NCBI GenBank assembly: GCA_003210285.1
Contig: QCVS01000006.1
Location: forward strand, 1-64,000
DNA from: Prochlorococcus sp. AG-686-J21
GTDB lineage: Bacteria; Cyanobacteriota; Cyanobacteriia; PCC-6307; Cyanobiaceae
Length of the DNA: 64,000 nucleotides
Direction of reading: 5' to 3'
Position numbers and translations under genes: made by a program
The notes under the pieces: model-generated
The model's input: the letters and a program-made list of their open reading frames with translations, nothing else
Database searches by the model: none
What the model was told of the DNA's origin: nothing
Part shown: piece by piece, positions 10,028 to 20,720 of the stretch
Layout: every line of letters begins with the position of its first letter
Numbering within the stretch: position 1 is the first letter of the stretch

Positions 10028-10804
10028 ATGAGTCTGATTCATCTTTTGCCACAAAAAATTCAAGAAGAGCTTAGCCGTAAATCTTTACTCAAAGTAATTT
10101 CAGGATTAAGTAATTTTGAGATTCAATCTGTTCAGAAAATTTCAGAAGCAGCTTTTGTGGGAGGAGCTGATTTAATTGATATGGCTTGTAAACCTGAATT
10201 AGTTGAATCCGCGATTGAGATATCATCATTACCAATTTGCGTAAGTTCTGTAGAGCCTAAATTATTTATAAATTCAGTTAAGGCAGGAGCTTCTTTAATC
10301 GAAATAGGCAATTACGATAGTTTTTATGATAAAGGAATTACTTTCTCGGAGGAGAAAATTTTAAATCTTACAAAAGAAACTAAAGATTTTTTACCTAATA
10401 TTCCTTTATCAGTGACAGTTCCTCATACTATGCCCATCGATAAGCAAGTTGATCTTGCAATAAAATTAGTTTTTGAAGGCGCTGATATCATTCAAACTGA
10501 AGGAGGTAAAAGTTCTAATCCATATAATTCAGGAATTCAAGGATTATTGGAAAAGTCAGTCCCTACATTGGCGGCAACTTATGCGATATTTAAGGAATTT
10601 GAGAAACAGTCTATTAGCATTCCAATTATGAGTGCTTCCGGCCTAAGCGAGGTTACATGTCCTTTGGCAATATCATGTGGAGCTTCCGCTGTTGGAGTTG
10701 GATCTGCAGTTAATAATTTAGATGATTTAATATCAATGATTGCTGTAGTTAGAGGCCTAAAAGAATCTTTGAAAAATTCAATGATTAAAGAAAAAATTTC
10801 CTAA
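10028..10804 (+). CDS. DUF561-type TIM-barrel-like protein of unknown function
   Basis: The 258-residue protein is conserved across cyanobacteria and plastid-bearing algae (recalled as DUF561, ycf23-like). It has repeated beta-alpha units with glycine-rich turns such as GGADLIDMAC, EGADIIQTEGG and GASAVGVGSAV, which suggest a phosphate-binding TIM barrel. The reaction is unknown. I chose the ATG at 10028 because MSLIHLLPQKIQEEL matches the family start. In-frame starts at 9944 and 9995 would crowd or overlap tilS regulation. It is divergent from tilS and followed by uvrB after 28 bp. Confidence 0.82.
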   Translation: MSLIHLLPQKIQEELSRKSLLKVISGLSNFEIQSVQKISEAAFVGGADLIDMACKPELVESAIEISSLPICVSSVEPKLFINSVKAGASLIEIGNYDSFYDKGITFSEEKILNLTKETKDFLPNIPLSVTVPHTMPIDKQVDLAIKLVFEGADIIQTEGGKSSNPYNSGIQGLLEKSVPTLAATYAIFKEFEKQSISIPIMSASGLSEVTCPLAISCGASAVGVGSAVNNLDDLISMIAVVRGLKESLKNSMIKEKIS

Positions 10805-10832
10805 GATATAGAAATCTTAAGCTATTAGCTGA

Positions 10833-12872
10833 ATGAATAACTATAAGCTTCAAGCACCCTATGAACCAAATGGTGATCAACCTAAAGCTATTAAGAAGCT
10901 AGTTCAAGGAGTTAATAGTGGTAAAGAGTTTCAAACTCTTTTGGGGGCTACTGGCACTGGAAAAACTTTTACTATTGCCAATGTAATCGAGCAAACAGGA
11001 AGACCAGCACTTATTCTCGCTCATAATAAAACTCTAGCAGCTCAATTATGTAATGAATTAAGGCAGTTTTTCCCTAAAAATGCAGTTGAATACTTCATTT
11101 CTTACTATGATTATTATCAGCCTGAAGCTTATGTTCCAGTAAGTGATACATACATAGCAAAAACCGCTTCAATTAATGAAGAGATTGACATGCTTAGGCA
11201 TTCAGCTACAAGATCATTATTTGAAAGGAAAGATGTAATTGTTGTTGCATCTATTAGTTGTATTTATGGTCTAGGAATACCAAGTGAATATTTAAAAGCT
11301 GCCGTTAAATTTGCAGTTGGAGAATCTATAGATTTACGTTCTTCTTTAAGAGCACTAGTGGATAATCAATATACAAGAAACGATGTAGAAATTAGTAGAG
11401 GCAGATTTAGAATTAAGGGAGATGTATTAGAAATTGGACCAGCTTATGAAGATAGATTGATTAGAATTGAATTATTTGGAGATGAGATTGAGGCTATTAG
11501 ATTTGTTGATCCATTAACTGGAGAGATTCTTGAGAGTCTTGATCAAGTGAGTGTTTACCCAGCTAAGCATTTTGTTACCCCAAAAGAGAGATTAGAGGCT
11601 GCCATTAGTGCTATCAGAAGTGAATTAAAAAAACAACTCGATAAATTTGCCTATGAAGGAAAGTTGTTGGAGGCGCAGCGTTTAGAACAGCGCACAAAAT
11701 ATGATTTAGAAATGCTTAGAGAAGTTGGATACTGTAATGGCGTTGAAAATTATGCACGTCATTTGGCTGGGAGAGAAGAAGGAACTCCTCCAGAATGTTT
11801 GATAGATTATTTCCCAAAAGATTGGTTGTTAGTAGTCGATGAAAGTCATGTAACGTGCCCGCAATTACATGCAATGTATAACGGAGACCAAGCTAGAAAA
11901 AAGGTATTGATAGATCATGGTTTTAGGTTGCCTAGTGCTGCAGATAATAGACCTTTAAAGTGTGAAGAATTTTGGGAAAAATCTAGACAGACATTGTTTA
12001 TTAGTGCAACCCCTGGCCAATGGGAGTTGGATCAATGCGAAGGCCATTTTATTGAACAAGTTATTAGGCCGACAGGTGTTTTAGATCCGATCATTGATGT
12101 AAGGCCTAGTGATGGACAAATAGATGATCTTTTATCAGAAATAAGAGTTAGAGCTAAAAAGAATCAAAGAGTACTTGTTACAACTCTTACAAAAAGGATG
12201 GCAGAAGATCTTACCGATTTTTTATCGGATAATAAAGTTAGAGTGAGATATTTGCATTCTGAAATTCATTCGATTGAAAGGATTGAGATTATTCAAGATC
12301 TTAGGTTGGGTGAATATGATGTACTGGTTGGAGTGAATTTGCTAAGGGAAGGACTTGATCTGCCTGAAGTTTCTCTAGTTGCCATTTTAGATGCAGATAA
12401 AGAGGGTTTTTTGAGAGCAGAGCGTTCGCTTATTCAAACTATTGGAAGAGCGGCAAGACATGTTGAGGGGGTTGCTTTGCTTTATGCAGATAACTTTACT
12501 AAATCAATGAAAAGAGCGATATCTGAAACTGATAGAAGAAGAACTATCCAAAAAAAATATAATGAGATCAATGGTATTACTCCAAAACCTGCAGGTAAGA
12601 AAATAGAAAATTCAATATTATCTTTTTTAGAGCTTTCCCGAAAATTAGATAACGGAGGATTATCTAAAGATCTGATAAATGTTGTTAGTAATAAAACAGA
12701 CGAAATTTTAAATGCCAAAGATAATCTATGTTTGCTGGATGAAATGCCTAGTTTAATTGACAAGTTAGAAAATAAAATGAAAGATGCAGCAAAAGAACTA
12801 AATTTTGAAGAGGCAGCAAATCTTAGAGATAGAATTAAGAAACTTAGGCAAAAATTATCTAGGAATAGTTAA
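10833..12872 (+). CDS. uvrB: excinuclease ABC subunit B
   Basis: Damage-verifying helicase-like subunit of nucleotide excision repair. It loads UvrC after UvrA has found the lesion. The 679 residues carry Walker A GATGTGKT at 38-45, the lesion-probing beta-hairpin [10 protein letters not shown] at 91-100, Walker B VVDESH, helicase motif V/VI residues (GRAARH) and a C-terminal UVR motif at about 641-675 that contacts UvrC. The length is normal for the family. It is convergent with lysC, separated by only 4 bp. Confidence 0.98.
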   Translation: MNNYKLQAPYEPNGDQPKAIKKLVQGVNSGKEFQTLLGATGTGKTFTIANVIEQTGRPALILAHNKTLAAQLCNELRQFFPKNAVEYFISYYDYYQPEAYVPVSDTYIAKTASINEEIDMLRHSATRSLFERKDVIVVASISCIYGLGIPSEYLKAAVKFAVGESIDLRSSLRALVDNQYTRNDVEISRGRFRIKGDVLEIGPAYEDRLIRIELFGDEIEAIRFVDPLTGEILESLDQVSVYPAKHFVTPKERLEAAISAIRSELKKQLDKFAYEGKLLEAQRLEQRTKYDLEMLREVGYCNGVENYARHLAGREEGTPPECLIDYFPKDWLLVVDESHVTCPQLHAMYNGDQARKKVLIDHGFRLPSAADNRPLKCEEFWEKSRQTLFISATPGQWELDQCEGHFIEQVIRPTGVLDPIIDVRPSDGQIDDLLSEIRVRAKKNQRVLVTTLTKRMAEDLTDFLSDNKVRVRYLHSEIHSIERIEIIQDLRLGEYDVLVGVNLLREGLDLPEVSLVAILDADKEGFLRAERSLIQTIGRAARHVEGVALLYADNFTKSMKRAISETDRRRTIQKKYNEINGITPKPAGKKIENSILSFLELSRKLDNGGLSKDLINVVSNKTDEILNAKDNLCLLDEMPSLIDKLENKMKDAAKELNFEEAANLRDRIKKLRQKLSRNS

Positions 12873-12876
12873 TTAA

Positions 12877-14637
12877 TTATTTATCTAATTCGAAATAAGA
12901 ATGAATTGCATAGACTGCTTGGTCACAATCCTTTTCTAAGACGATACAAGAAGTTCTTATTTCGCTTGTAGCAATCATTTCAATATTAATATCTTTATTA
13001 GCAAGTGCTCTGAATATTTTTCCAGCTGTTCCAACCTTAAAGGCCATTCCAGCTCCCACTGTGCTTACTTTGGCTATCGCTGGTCCATCTTCGATAAATG
13101 ATCCTGGTAATTTTTTTGTTAAAGAGTGGAAAATTTTATTAGCTCTTTCTCTGTCTTGTTTATTCATAGTAAAACTAATGTCTTTGGTTTTGAAAGATGT
13201 GAACCTTTCAGATTGAACAATAGTATCAAAAATCAAATTACTCTCTGCGAGAGCTAAACATATTGAAGCTGCTACCCCAGGCTTATCAGGCAGGTTCCGA
13301 ATACTAACTTGAACCTGATTTTTATCTAATGCAATTCCTCTTACTTCAGGCTGTTCTTCTCTTACAATTACGGGATTAATAAATATTTGTGTATCAGATA
13401 ATTTAAATTTTTCACCGACAAATCTAATAGCTTTTGGAATATTGTTAATGTCAATAACGCAGCTGACTTTGATTTCGCTGGTAGCTATTAATCTTACATT
13501 TATGTTTGCTTTGGATAAAGTATCAAATAAATCTGCCGATACACTTGGTCTCCCCATTATTCCAGCTCCTTGAATACTTAACTTAGTCATATTTGTTGTG
13601 AAATTATATTCGCCACCTAATTGATTAGTTATCAATTTACATTGCTCAATAGTTTTGGTTAAATCAAACTCATTGACTGTAAATGCAATATCATTGCTTT
13701 TCCCATCATGTGTAGCTTGGATTATTAAATCAACATTAATGCTTGCTTCAGACAAGGTTTCAAATATTTTAGCTGCAATTCCAGGCCTATCAGTTAGGTT
13801 AGAAATACTAAATACGGCTTGATTTTCTAATACTTCAAGACTATTTACAGTTTTTGTTAATTCTAACCCTCCTCTTTTAAGAGCTAATGGTTTTATTTTG
13901 CTATGTAGAAGAGTACCATTTGAGAAGGTTTGACTCGATTTAACATATAATTTTATTCCATAATTACGAGCAATTTCTACAGCTCTTGGATGAAGTACTG
14001 ATGCACCAACACTTGCAAGTTCTAGCATCTCCTCACAACTAATAATATCTAATAATTTTGCATTAGGTACTATTCTTGGATCAGTGGTAAGGACCCCAGG
14101 AACGTCTGTATATATCTCGCAAGTTTCTGCACCTAATGCTGTAGAAAGTGCTACTGCTGAAGTATCTGAACCACCTCTTCCCAAAGTTGTGATTTCCATT
14201 GATCCAGTATGACTAAGAGTGGAGCCTTGAAACCCAGCAACTACTACTACATAACCTTGATCAATATAGTTTTGTATTCGTTCTGTTTTGATATCAAGAA
14301 TTCTTGCTTTCCCATGAATTGATTCAGTAACAATTCCAACTTGACTACCTGTTAAAGATATTGCAGGAATTCCATATTCATTTAATGACATTGATAGAAG
14401 TGCCATAGTTACTTGCTCCCCTGTAGAGAGGAGCATATCTAATTCTCGGCTATTGGGATTTTTGCTGATTGATTCTGCTAACTTATTTAAGTGATCTGTA
14501 GAATTACCCATTGCAGATACAACTACGACGATATCATTTCCAGCTTCTTTACTTTGAATAATACTTTGGGCAATCGCCTTAATTTTTGTAATATCTCCAA
14601 CCGAAGTGCCGCCAAATTTTTTGATTAATAAAGCCAT
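12877..14637 (-). CDS. lysC: aspartate kinase with four ACT domains
   Basis: Phosphorylates aspartate, the entry step to lysine, threonine and methionine. The 586 residues have the kinase motif KFGGTS at 7-12, the GRGGSDTSA substrate loop, then about 320 residues holding four ACT units (recurring DRPGIAAKIF / DKPGVAAS / MGRPSVSADLF / VGTAGKIF starts). This doubled regulatory region is typical of cyanobacterial aspartokinase and implies allosteric feedback by lysine and/or threonine. holA lies upstream on the same strand, 39 bp away. Confidence 0.96.
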   Translation of the reverse strand: MALLIKKFGGTSVGDITKIKAIAQSIIQSKEAGNDIVVVVSAMGNSTDHLNKLAESISKNPNSRELDMLLSTGEQVTMALLSMSLNEYGIPAISLTGSQVGIVTESIHGKARILDIKTERIQNYIDQGYVVVVAGFQGSTLSHTGSMEITTLGRGGSDTSAVALSTALGAETCEIYTDVPGVLTTDPRIVPNAKLLDIISCEEMLELASVGASVLHPRAVEIARNYGIKLYVKSSQTFSNGTLLHSKIKPLALKRGGLELTKTVNSLEVLENQAVFSISNLTDRPGIAAKIFETLSEASINVDLIIQATHDGKSNDIAFTVNEFDLTKTIEQCKLITNQLGGEYNFTTNMTKLSIQGAGIMGRPSVSADLFDTLSKANINVRLIATSEIKVSCVIDINNIPKAIRFVGEKFKLSDTQIFINPVIVREEQPEVRGIALDKNQVQVSIRNLPDKPGVAASICLALAESNLIFDTIVQSERFTSFKTKDISFTMNKQDRERANKIFHSLTKKLPGSFIEDGPAIAKVSTVGAGMAFKVGTAGKIFRALANKDINIEMIATSEIRTSCIVLEKDCDQAVYAIHSYFELDK

Positions 14638-14676
14638 ATTTAAATCATAATATAAATTATCAAACTTAATATTTGA

Positions 14677-15678
14677 TTAACTTAAGTTAACGAGACTTTC
14701 AGTAAAAACATTAATAGGATTATTGCCTTTTTTTAGTGATGATTCAATATCTAGTAAATTACTCATCAATTTAATTAAGAAATCTGAGGATGTATTGTTT
14801 ACTTTTTTACGGATAAAATAAATTCTTTTTGGGTTAGATACATTTGCAAGTTTGCATATTTCTGATAAATCTTGCTCACCAGATTTATGAAGTAATTTCA
14901 CGATGGTATGCATTCTGATTTGACTTATTAATCCCGCATTGAGTCTTAAAGCAGGTTCTCCTTTTTTTAATAAATAATGGATTTCTATAAGAGCCTCATT
15001 AATACTATTTTGTAATAGATGATCGATTATTTTGAAGATATTTGACTGATGATCATTAAATATTTTTTTTACATCATCACTGTTTAGAATAAGTTCTTTG
15101 TTTTCACTATTATTCGATGCAGATAGATATATCTTTGCTTTAGCTAATTCGCTCATTAAGTTAAAATTATCATTTCCCACTGAATTAATAATTAAATCAA
15201 CAGTCCCTTTCCCTAAATTGATATTCATCGAATTTGCGGTGGCTTCTATGTATCTTTTCTGGCCTTCAAAATCCCAGATATCAGGCAAAGAAAATGACAT
15301 TTCACTTGCTAAATCTTTTTTTATTAAATTTTGAATAAATTTTGTACTCTTTAGTCTTGAATCTGGTTTTTTTGTATTTTGTAAAAGAAAGTAAGTGTTA
15401 CTTGGAATGTTTTGATAAATTTTTTCAAATTTGACTCTTATTTCCTCATTTTTATTTGTGAATATTGGGTTATTTTTTAATACAATTACTCGTGATCCAT
15501 CCCCCAAAGGAGGCGTTAGTATTTCATCAAATGCTTGTTTTATTTGATTATCATCATCACCATTTAAATAACTAATATTTATTTCGCCCCATGTTTTGGA
15601 TACTTTTTCATCAATTATTTTTTTTATAAACTTATTACTTGCATTTAAATCATTTCCCCATATTATTTGTATTGGCAT
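14677..15678 (-). CDS. holA: DNA polymerase III delta subunit
   Basis: Clamp-loader wrench that opens the sliding clamp, working with the dnaX product encoded at the window start. The 333 residues show the weakly conserved delta pattern: an N-terminal ATPase-like fold without Walker motifs, the segment ILTPPLGDGSRVIVLKN near residues 53-69, and a helical C-terminal domain with LRLNAGLISQIRMH. Length and domain order fit the family. It is followed by lysC on the same strand and is divergent from cobH by 62 bp. Confidence 0.88.
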   Translation of the reverse strand: MPIQIIWGNDLNASNKFIKKIIDEKVSKTWGEINISYLNGDDDNQIKQAFDEILTPPLGDGSRVIVLKNNPIFTNKNEEIRVKFEKIYQNIPSNTYFLLQNTKKPDSRLKSTKFIQNLIKKDLASEMSFSLPDIWDFEGQKRYIEATANSMNINLGKGTVDLIINSVGNDNFNLMSELAKAKIYLSASNNSENKELILNSDDVKKIFNDHQSNIFKIIDHLLQNSINEALIEIHYLLKKGEPALRLNAGLISQIRMHTIVKLLHKSGEQDLSEICKLANVSNPKRIYFIRKKVNNTSSDFLIKLMSNLLDIESSLKKGNNPINVFTESLVNLS

Positions 15679-15740
15679 ATTTGCAAAAAACAGGCTTACT
15701 ATAATTATGCTTTCTTTAATATAAAATAATTAAAATTTTA

Positions 15741-16364
15741 ATGATAAAAGACCATCCTATTTTTTTAGAAAGTATTAGATTTATTAAATCAAATTTGATT
15801 GAAAATAATTTTAATTACTTGGAAAATAAAGTTTTAGAAAGATTAGTGCATACTTCAGGTGATTTTAATATTCAGAAACTTTTGGAATTTAGTGAAGGAG
15901 CGTGTGAAAAAGCTATTAAATCTCTTAAAGCTGGAGCACCAATATTGACTGATACTGATATGGCTGCCGCAGCTATTAAAACAATGGCAAAAAATACAAA
16001 CGGAAACTCAGTTGTTTCGGCGAAACAATGGTTCATTGATAAAGATTTATCAGGGTTGACTAAAACTGCTTATGGGATAGAAAAAGGTTGGATTGAATTA
16101 TCTGCCAAAAATTCAGGAATTCAATCGCCAATAATTGTTATTGGAAGCTCTCCAACTGCATTGATAAATTTATTAGAGATCATAAAGAATTCACAACAGA
16201 TTCCTAGTTTAATTATTGGGATGCCTGTGGGTTTTATTGGGGTTAGTCAAAGTAAAAAAAAATTGCTCAATACTAATTACCCTAGAATTGTTGTGAACTC
16301 TACGAGAGGTGGGGCTGCAATGGCTGCAGCAGCTGTTAATGCCTTATTAAGAGAAACTATTTAA
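15741..16364 (+). CDS. cobH: precorrin-8X methylmutase
   Basis: Moves a methyl group on precorrin-8X to give hydrogenobyrinate, a late corrin-ring step in cobamide synthesis. The 207 residues contain the catalytic His37 in RLVHTSGDF, the DTDMAAAAIK segment and the C-terminal STRGGAAMAAAAVNAL motif, all diagnostic. The gene is called cobH or cbiC depending on the pathway variant. It stands alone between divergent holA and convergent mutS (31 bp gap), with no other cobalamin gene in the window. Confidence 0.95.
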   Translation: MIKDHPIFLESIRFIKSNLIENNFNYLENKVLERLVHTSGDFNIQKLLEFSEGACEKAIKSLKAGAPILTDTDMAAAAIKTMAKNTNGNSVVSAKQWFIDKDLSGLTKTAYGIEKGWIELSAKNSGIQSPIIVIGSSPTALINLLEIIKNSQQIPSLIIGMPVGFIGVSQSKKKLLNTNYPRIVVNSTRGGAAMAAAAVNALLRETI

Positions 16365-16395
16365 AATAATTTTTACATAAACTGTTTAAATATTT

Positions 16396-19143
16396 TTATT
16401 GAATTGTAATTTGAGAATTCAACTGATTGTTTTTTTCTAAATAATCTAGAACTAATCTAGCTTTATTAATAACTTCTTTAGGAACCCCGGCCAACTTAGC
16501 AGCTTCAATTCCATAACTTTTATCAGCACCACCTTTTTCAATTTTATGACAAAAAAATAGTTGATCTTTCTTCTGTTTAACTAGTACTTGAAAATTTTCT
16601 ATGTTTGTATTTGTATTTTTAAGATAATTTAGTTCATGATAATGAGTAGCAAAGATCGTATTACATACAATTTCTTTTGCAAGATATTCACTTACTGACC
16701 ATGCTATTGATAATCCATCAAAAGTAGATGTCCCTCTTCCTATCTCATCAAGTAAGACAAGAGAGTTTGATGTCGCTTGATTTAGTATTGATGCAGTTTC
16801 TGACATTTCTACCATGAATGTCGATTGTCCAGTTGATTGGTCATCTACGGCTCCAATTCTTGTAAATATTCGATCTACAATTTGAATGTCAGCTTTGCTT
16901 GCAGGGACGAAGCTTCCAATTTGAGATAGAATTTGTATTAATCCTACTTGTCTAATAAAGCAACTCTTTCCACTTGCATTTGGACCCGTTAATATTATTA
17001 ATTTTTGCTTACTATTAAACAAAATATCATTAGATATAAATTTTCTATTAGTTAATAGTTGTTCAACGATAGGATTTCGTCCTGCAATAATTTTCGTGCT
17101 TTGTTGGTCTGTTGAATTAGTAATGGGTGAAATAGTCGGCTTTATAAAATTATTTTCTAATGATGTAATTGCTAAACCGAGTAATGCATCTATAGAGGCA
17201 ATAGATTTTGCAATGGATCTAATCCTTTTTGTTTTAGAAGATACAAGATTTCTTATCTCGCAAAATAATTCATATTCTTTAGCAGCCGCGCGATTTTTGA
17301 CTTGAAATATTTTACTTTCTCTATTTTTGATTTCTGTGGTTACATATCTTTCCTCATTAGTAAGAGTTTGTCTTTTAATCCAATGAGCAGGCGCCAAATT
17401 AACTTTAGATTTATTAATTGATATGTAATAACCAAAGTTTTTATGGAATTGTATTTTTAGATTTGATATTTTACTAATTTTTCGTTCTTTTAATTCTTCT
17501 TGATTCAACCAATCTGAGTAGTCGTCAATTAAATTACGCAAGCCATCTAACACATTATCAACTCCATCATGGATAATCCCTCCTTCTCTAGTATTTAAAG
17601 GGGGATTTTCTACAAGCTTGAAGCTTATTATATCTGCCAACTCTAAAAGCTCATTATCAATATTTTTTAATTGATTCGTCCAGGATGGGATTTCATACTT
17701 AAATAATTCAACAATTGACTTTAATCTAGGTAATTTTTTTAAACCCTCTGAGATTGCTATTAAATCTCTTGGACTGGCATGTCCTGCGCATGCTCTCCCT
17801 GAAAGTCTCTCTAAGTCGCCCATTGCTCTAAGTATATTTTGGGTGTCTATCCGTAACTTTTTAGATTCTAAAAAGTTTGAAATAATATTTTGTCTTTTAC
17901 AAATTTCATCAATATTTAATAATGGAGAGTCTATCCATCTTCGTAAACATCTTGCACCCATGCAGGTATATGTTTTATCAATACTCCATAGAAGGGAACC
18001 CGCATAATTATTTTCTCTTTGTGTATTTTTTATTTCTAAATTTTTTTGAGTTTGATAATCAATAATTAAATGATCTTTTGGAAATTGTATTTGTGGGAAA
18101 TCTAAAGAAATTTTTAGAGAAGAATCATTCTCTATATTTGAAGGATTAATTTTCTCTAAATAATTAAGTAAGCCACCAAGTGCTTTAGTCGCATTATTTA
18201 AATTCTTGAGTCCAAGTCCTTCTAAACTAAGAATTTGAAAATAGTTTTTTATAGTTGAACATGCTTCATTTATACTAAAAAAAGTTTCTTGGGTGACGGT
18301 ATATATAATTTGTTGATTTTGGTTTTCTAATAACTTTTTCTCTTTATTGCTTCCAATGATAATTTCTGATGTATCTAATTTAATAATTTCATCAAATAAT
18401 TTTGAGATTGATCTTCCTTCCATTGTTAATAATTCTCCCGTACTCACATCTGCTCTTGAAATACCCCATTCATATAAATCTTCTGAAATGTTTTTTGATA
18501 AGTGGATTGCTGTTATCCAATTATTTTTTTTCGCAACCAACATGCCTTCTTCAATGACAGTACCTGGCGTGATTATTCTTGTTATTCCTCTTTTCAGTGG
18601 TGTGCCATAATTTCCAGTACTTTTTTCTAGCTGATCACATATAACTACTGAATGGTTTTTTTTAATTAATTCGGCGCAGTATCTCTCCATTGCATGATGA
18701 GGGACTCCTGCCATAGGGATTTTACCAATTGCTTTACCCGCATCTTTGCTAGTTAAGGTTATTTCTAATAGGTTAGATATGAATACAGCATCTTCAAAAA
18801 AACATTCAAAAAAGTCACCTAATCTATATAACAACAATCTATTGCTGTTTTCTTCTTTTAATGTCACATAATGTTTAAGAATTGGAGTTAATTTTTGTTT
18901 CTCAACTGTTTTATAACTGTAAGACTTTTCATTAATGCAATCATTCTTTTTTTCGGAATTTAAATCATTCTTGAATTTGTTTATTAAATTAGTAGAATTT
19001 TTTCTTTGCCTGGGCCTTTTCTGCGACTCTTTTTTTAATTCTTCAGTAGATAAATCTTCAGGAATTTGACTAGAGTTGTTTGGTTGTTTAAGTTCATGAT
19101 TAATTGCAAATAAATCTCTCTGAATTATCGTATCTTCTTGCAT
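16396..19143 (-). CDS. mutS: DNA mismatch repair protein MutS
   Basis: Mismatch-recognition ATPase. The 915 residues exceed the usual 850 because of a charged N-terminal extension of about 85 residues before the mismatch-binding domain, whose Phe-X-Glu motif appears in [11 protein letters not shown]. Walker A is GPNASGKS (about 717-724) and Walker [13 protein letters not shown] (about 798-809). The HYHELNYL segment and a C-terminal helix-turn-helix region follow. The NASGKS form, with Ala for the common Met, looks like the cyanobacterial version. It is divergent from psbZ by 143 bp. Confidence 0.96.
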   Translation of the reverse strand: MQEDTIIQRDLFAINHELKQPNNSSQIPEDLSTEELKKESQKRPRQRKNSTNLINKFKNDLNSEKKNDCINEKSYSYKTVEKQKLTPILKHYVTLKEENSNRLLLYRLGDFFECFFEDAVFISNLLEITLTSKDAGKAIGKIPMAGVPHHAMERYCAELIKKNHSVVICDQLEKSTGNYGTPLKRGITRIITPGTVIEEGMLVAKKNNWITAIHLSKNISEDLYEWGISRADVSTGELLTMEGRSISKLFDEIIKLDTSEIIIGSNKEKKLLENQNQQIIYTVTQETFFSINEACSTIKNYFQILSLEGLGLKNLNNATKALGGLLNYLEKINPSNIENDSSLKISLDFPQIQFPKDHLIIDYQTQKNLEIKNTQRENNYAGSLLWSIDKTYTCMGARCLRRWIDSPLLNIDEICKRQNIISNFLESKKLRIDTQNILRAMGDLERLSGRACAGHASPRDLIAISEGLKKLPRLKSIVELFKYEIPSWTNQLKNIDNELLELADIISFKLVENPPLNTREGGIIHDGVDNVLDGLRNLIDDYSDWLNQEELKERKISKISNLKIQFHKNFGYYISINKSKVNLAPAHWIKRQTLTNEERYVTTEIKNRESKIFQVKNRAAAKEYELFCEIRNLVSSKTKRIRSIAKSIASIDALLGLAITSLENNFIKPTISPITNSTDQQSTKIIAGRNPIVEQLLTNRKFISNDILFNSKQKLIILTGPNASGKSCFIRQVGLIQILSQIGSFVPASKADIQIVDRIFTRIGAVDDQSTGQSTFMVEMSETASILNQATSNSLVLLDEIGRGTSTFDGLSIAWSVSEYLAKEIVCNTIFATHYHELNYLKNTNTNIENFQVLVKQKKDQLFFCHKIEKGGADKSYGIEAAKLAGVPKEVINKARLVLDYLEKNNQLNSQITIQ

Positions 19144-19200
19144 CTTTTTATTATTTCTAAATAGATATTAGGAACTAATTTTAGTTTTGCATTTTAAAAC

Positions 19201-19218
19201 TGACTAAACGTATGTAAA
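19201..19218 (-). promoter_or_regulatory. HLR1-like RpaB site upstream of psbZ
   Basis: On the minus strand, 19211-19218 reads TTTACATA, a full match to the HLR1 half-site (G/T)TTACA(A/T)(A/T). The partner half 2 bp away (19201-19208) matches only in part. It lies about 40 bp upstream of the -10 element, the distance reported for RpaB-activated photosynthesis promoters. This is a pattern match only. Confidence 0.35.
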
Positions 19219-19258
19219 TTTTCTCCAAAAATATTCATTTTCATGAGATCATGGTATC

Positions 19259-19264
19259 TATAAT
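19259..19264 (+). promoter_or_regulatory. psbZ promoter -10 element
   Basis: A consensus TATAAT lies 22 bp upstream of the psbZ ATG. No clear -35 hexamer is present at the usual spacing, as is common in cyanobacterial promoters that depend on an activator. Confidence 0.55.
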
Positions 19265-19286
19265 AATTTAAAAATAAGTTTGAATC

Positions 19287-19484
19287 ATGCAGGCAGTTAA
19301 TTTTTTCTTCGTCAATGCTCTTTTATTTGCTTCTCTTATCGCGGTAGTAGGAGTTCCTGTTTTATATGTAACTCAACCCTCTACTGAAGATGGACAGAAA
19401 GAAAGTAGAAGAAAAATATATTCTATTGCGGCAGTTTGGCTCGTTTTAGTTTTTGCTACAGGGATTGTTTCAGCTTTAGTTTGA
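19287..19484 (+). CDS. psbZ: photosystem II protein PsbZ (Ycf9)
   Basis: Small thylakoid membrane subunit at the edge of photosystem II, involved in the core-antenna interface. The 65 residues form two hydrophobic helices (about 5-29 and 45-65) joined by a charged loop with QPSTEDGQKESRRK. The VVGVPVLYV and LVFATGIVSALV ends are characteristic. It is the first gene after a good -10 box and is followed 48 bp later by ribH on the same strand. The HLR1-like site upstream would fit light-dependent control. Confidence 0.9.
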   Translation: MQAVNFFFVNALLFASLIAVVGVPVLYVTQPSTEDGQKESRRKIYSIAAVWLVLVFATGIVSALV

Positions 19485-19532
19485 ACTTAGTACCTTTTCA
19501 TGAGATTGTAGATATATAAGAAAGAGAATTTA

Positions 19533-20009
19533 ATGACTATCTTTGAGGGATCTTTTACCAATGCTTCTACTTTAAAAGTAGGTATAGTTGTAGCAAGATT
19601 TAATGATTTAATTACTAATAAAATATTATCTGGTTGTCTTGATTGTCTTAAAAGGCACGGTTTAGACACTTCAGAAACAAGTAAAGAACTTGATATCGTT
19701 TGGGTTCCTGGATCATTTGAACTGCCAATAGCAGCTAAAACTCTCTTAAAAAAATCCAACTATGACGTTGTAATTGCTCTTGGAGCTGTTATTAGAGGAG
19801 AAACTTCTCATTATGATGTTGTTATTTCTGAGGCTAGTAAGGGAATTTCACAAGTTTCATATGAAAATAACGTCCCAATTATTTTTGGTGTTTTAACTAC
19901 TGATAGTATGCAACAGGCTTTAGAAAGAGCTGGTATAAAAAACAACCTCGGTTGGAACTATGCTTTGCAAGCAATTGAGATGGGTTCTTTAATCAAAAAT
20001 TTAAATTAG
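19533..20009 (+). CDS. ribH: 6,7-dimethyl-8-ribityllumazine synthase
   Basis: Penultimate riboflavin step, joining the ribityl-diaminouracil to dihydroxybutanone phosphate. The 158 residues show [26 protein letters not shown] with its catalytic His, and [17 protein letters not shown], the standard substrate-binding blocks. The normal family length is 150-160. It follows psbZ by 48 bp and precedes tRNA-Gly. Confidence 0.97.
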   Translation: MTIFEGSFTNASTLKVGIVVARFNDLITNKILSGCLDCLKRHGLDTSETSKELDIVWVPGSFELPIAAKTLLKKSNYDVVIALGAVIRGETSHYDVVISEASKGISQVSYENNVPIIFGVLTTDSMQQALERAGIKNNLGWNYALQAIEMGSLIKNLN

Positions 20010-20071
20010 TTTTAAAAAAAGTAAGGTTTTGTTCATTTCATTCCTTTTTTAAGATAAAATGAACTAGTTGT

Positions 20072-20143
20072 GCGGATGTAGCTCAGTGGTAGAGCATCTC
20101 CTTGCCAAGGAGAATGTCGAGAGTTCGAATCTCTTCATCCGCT
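20072..20143 (+). tRNA. tRNA-Gly (anticodon GCC)
   Basis: A complete cloverleaf: acceptor GCGGATG pairs with CATCCGC, the D arm is GCTC/GAGC, the anticodon stem TCTCC/GGAGA frames the loop TTGCCAA, and the T arm is GAGAG-TTCGAAT-CTCTT. The discriminator base is U and CCA is not encoded. A TAAAAT -10-like box lies at 20055-20060. Confidence 0.97.
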
Positions 20144-20170
20144 TATTAATCTGTTTAACTGGTTGGCTAT

Positions 20171-20190
20171 TATTCTGCTAAATCAGAATA
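20171..20190 (+). terminator. possible terminator hairpin after tRNA-Gly
   Basis: TATTCTG and CAGAATA form a perfect 7-bp stem around a 6-nt loop, 27 bp after the tRNA. A T-rich run follows after about a dozen bases. The stem is AT-rich and weak, so this is tentative. Confidence 0.35.
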
Positions 20191-20227
20191 TTTGAATGAT
20201 TTCTTTTTTAAAATACAAAATTTGAAA

Positions 20228-20233
20228 TATAAT
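20228..20233 (+). promoter_or_regulatory. -10 element before the NTF2-like gene
   Basis: TATAAT lies 24 bp upstream of the ATG at 20258. No -35 consensus is evident. Confidence 0.4.
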
Positions 20234-20257
20234 TATTAGATAAATATAAATTTTTAA

Positions 20258-20689
20258 ATGCCACTTACTGTTTCTATCGAGGATTTAAGAGGATTATTTA
20301 CTAAACCTTATGGAGAAGATGCACCAACTAAAGCAAAGTGGGCAGAGTTTTATAATGAGAATGTTACCTTCATTGATCCAACACAGGAAACGAAAGGATT
20401 AGATTCTTACGTAGAGGCCCAAGAAAAGCTGGTTAAAAGATGCGATGATGTTTATTTGGAAACTCATGCAATATCAATTAGTGGAAATTATGGATTTGTA
20501 GAATGGACTATGGGTTTAAAAATCATGGGTAAAGAATTTATATATCCCGGCACGACACGTTTAATATTTTCTGAAAATGGCTTAATCCAAGAACACAGAG
20601 ATTATTTTGATTTTTGTGGTCCTACCTTTGGGCCAGTTCCCATTTTGGGACCGTTTATAAGGTGGCTTTATGCAAGATTTATCTCTTAA
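20258..20689 (+). CDS. NTF2/SnoaL-like fold protein, function unknown
   Basis: The 143-residue protein has features of the nuclear-transport-factor-2-like cone fold: FYNENVTFIDPTQETKGLDSY near residues 30-50, a central WTMGLKIMGKEFIYPGTTRL sheet region and a closing HRDYFDFCGP motif. Family members are small-molecule isomerases, hydrolases or binding proteins, and nothing here fixes a substrate. The C-terminus is hydrophobic (FIRWLYARF). It is followed by a GtrA gene 31 bp downstream. Confidence 0.65.
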   Translation: MPLTVSIEDLRGLFTKPYGEDAPTKAKWAEFYNENVTFIDPTQETKGLDSYVEAQEKLVKRCDDVYLETHAISISGNYGFVEWTMGLKIMGKEFIYPGTTRLIFSENGLIQEHRDYFDFCGPTFGPVPILGPFIRWLYARFIS

Positions 20690-20720
20690 AGATCAAAGAC
20701 GATAGTATAACTTTAAGATT

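Noticed and set aside
20031-20064. Inverted repeat GTTCATTT/AAATGAAC between ribH and tRNA-Gly as a ribH terminator
   Set aside because: The spacer is long (about 18 nt), the 3' arm is not followed by a T-run, and it overlaps the likely tRNA promoter, so chance is more likely.
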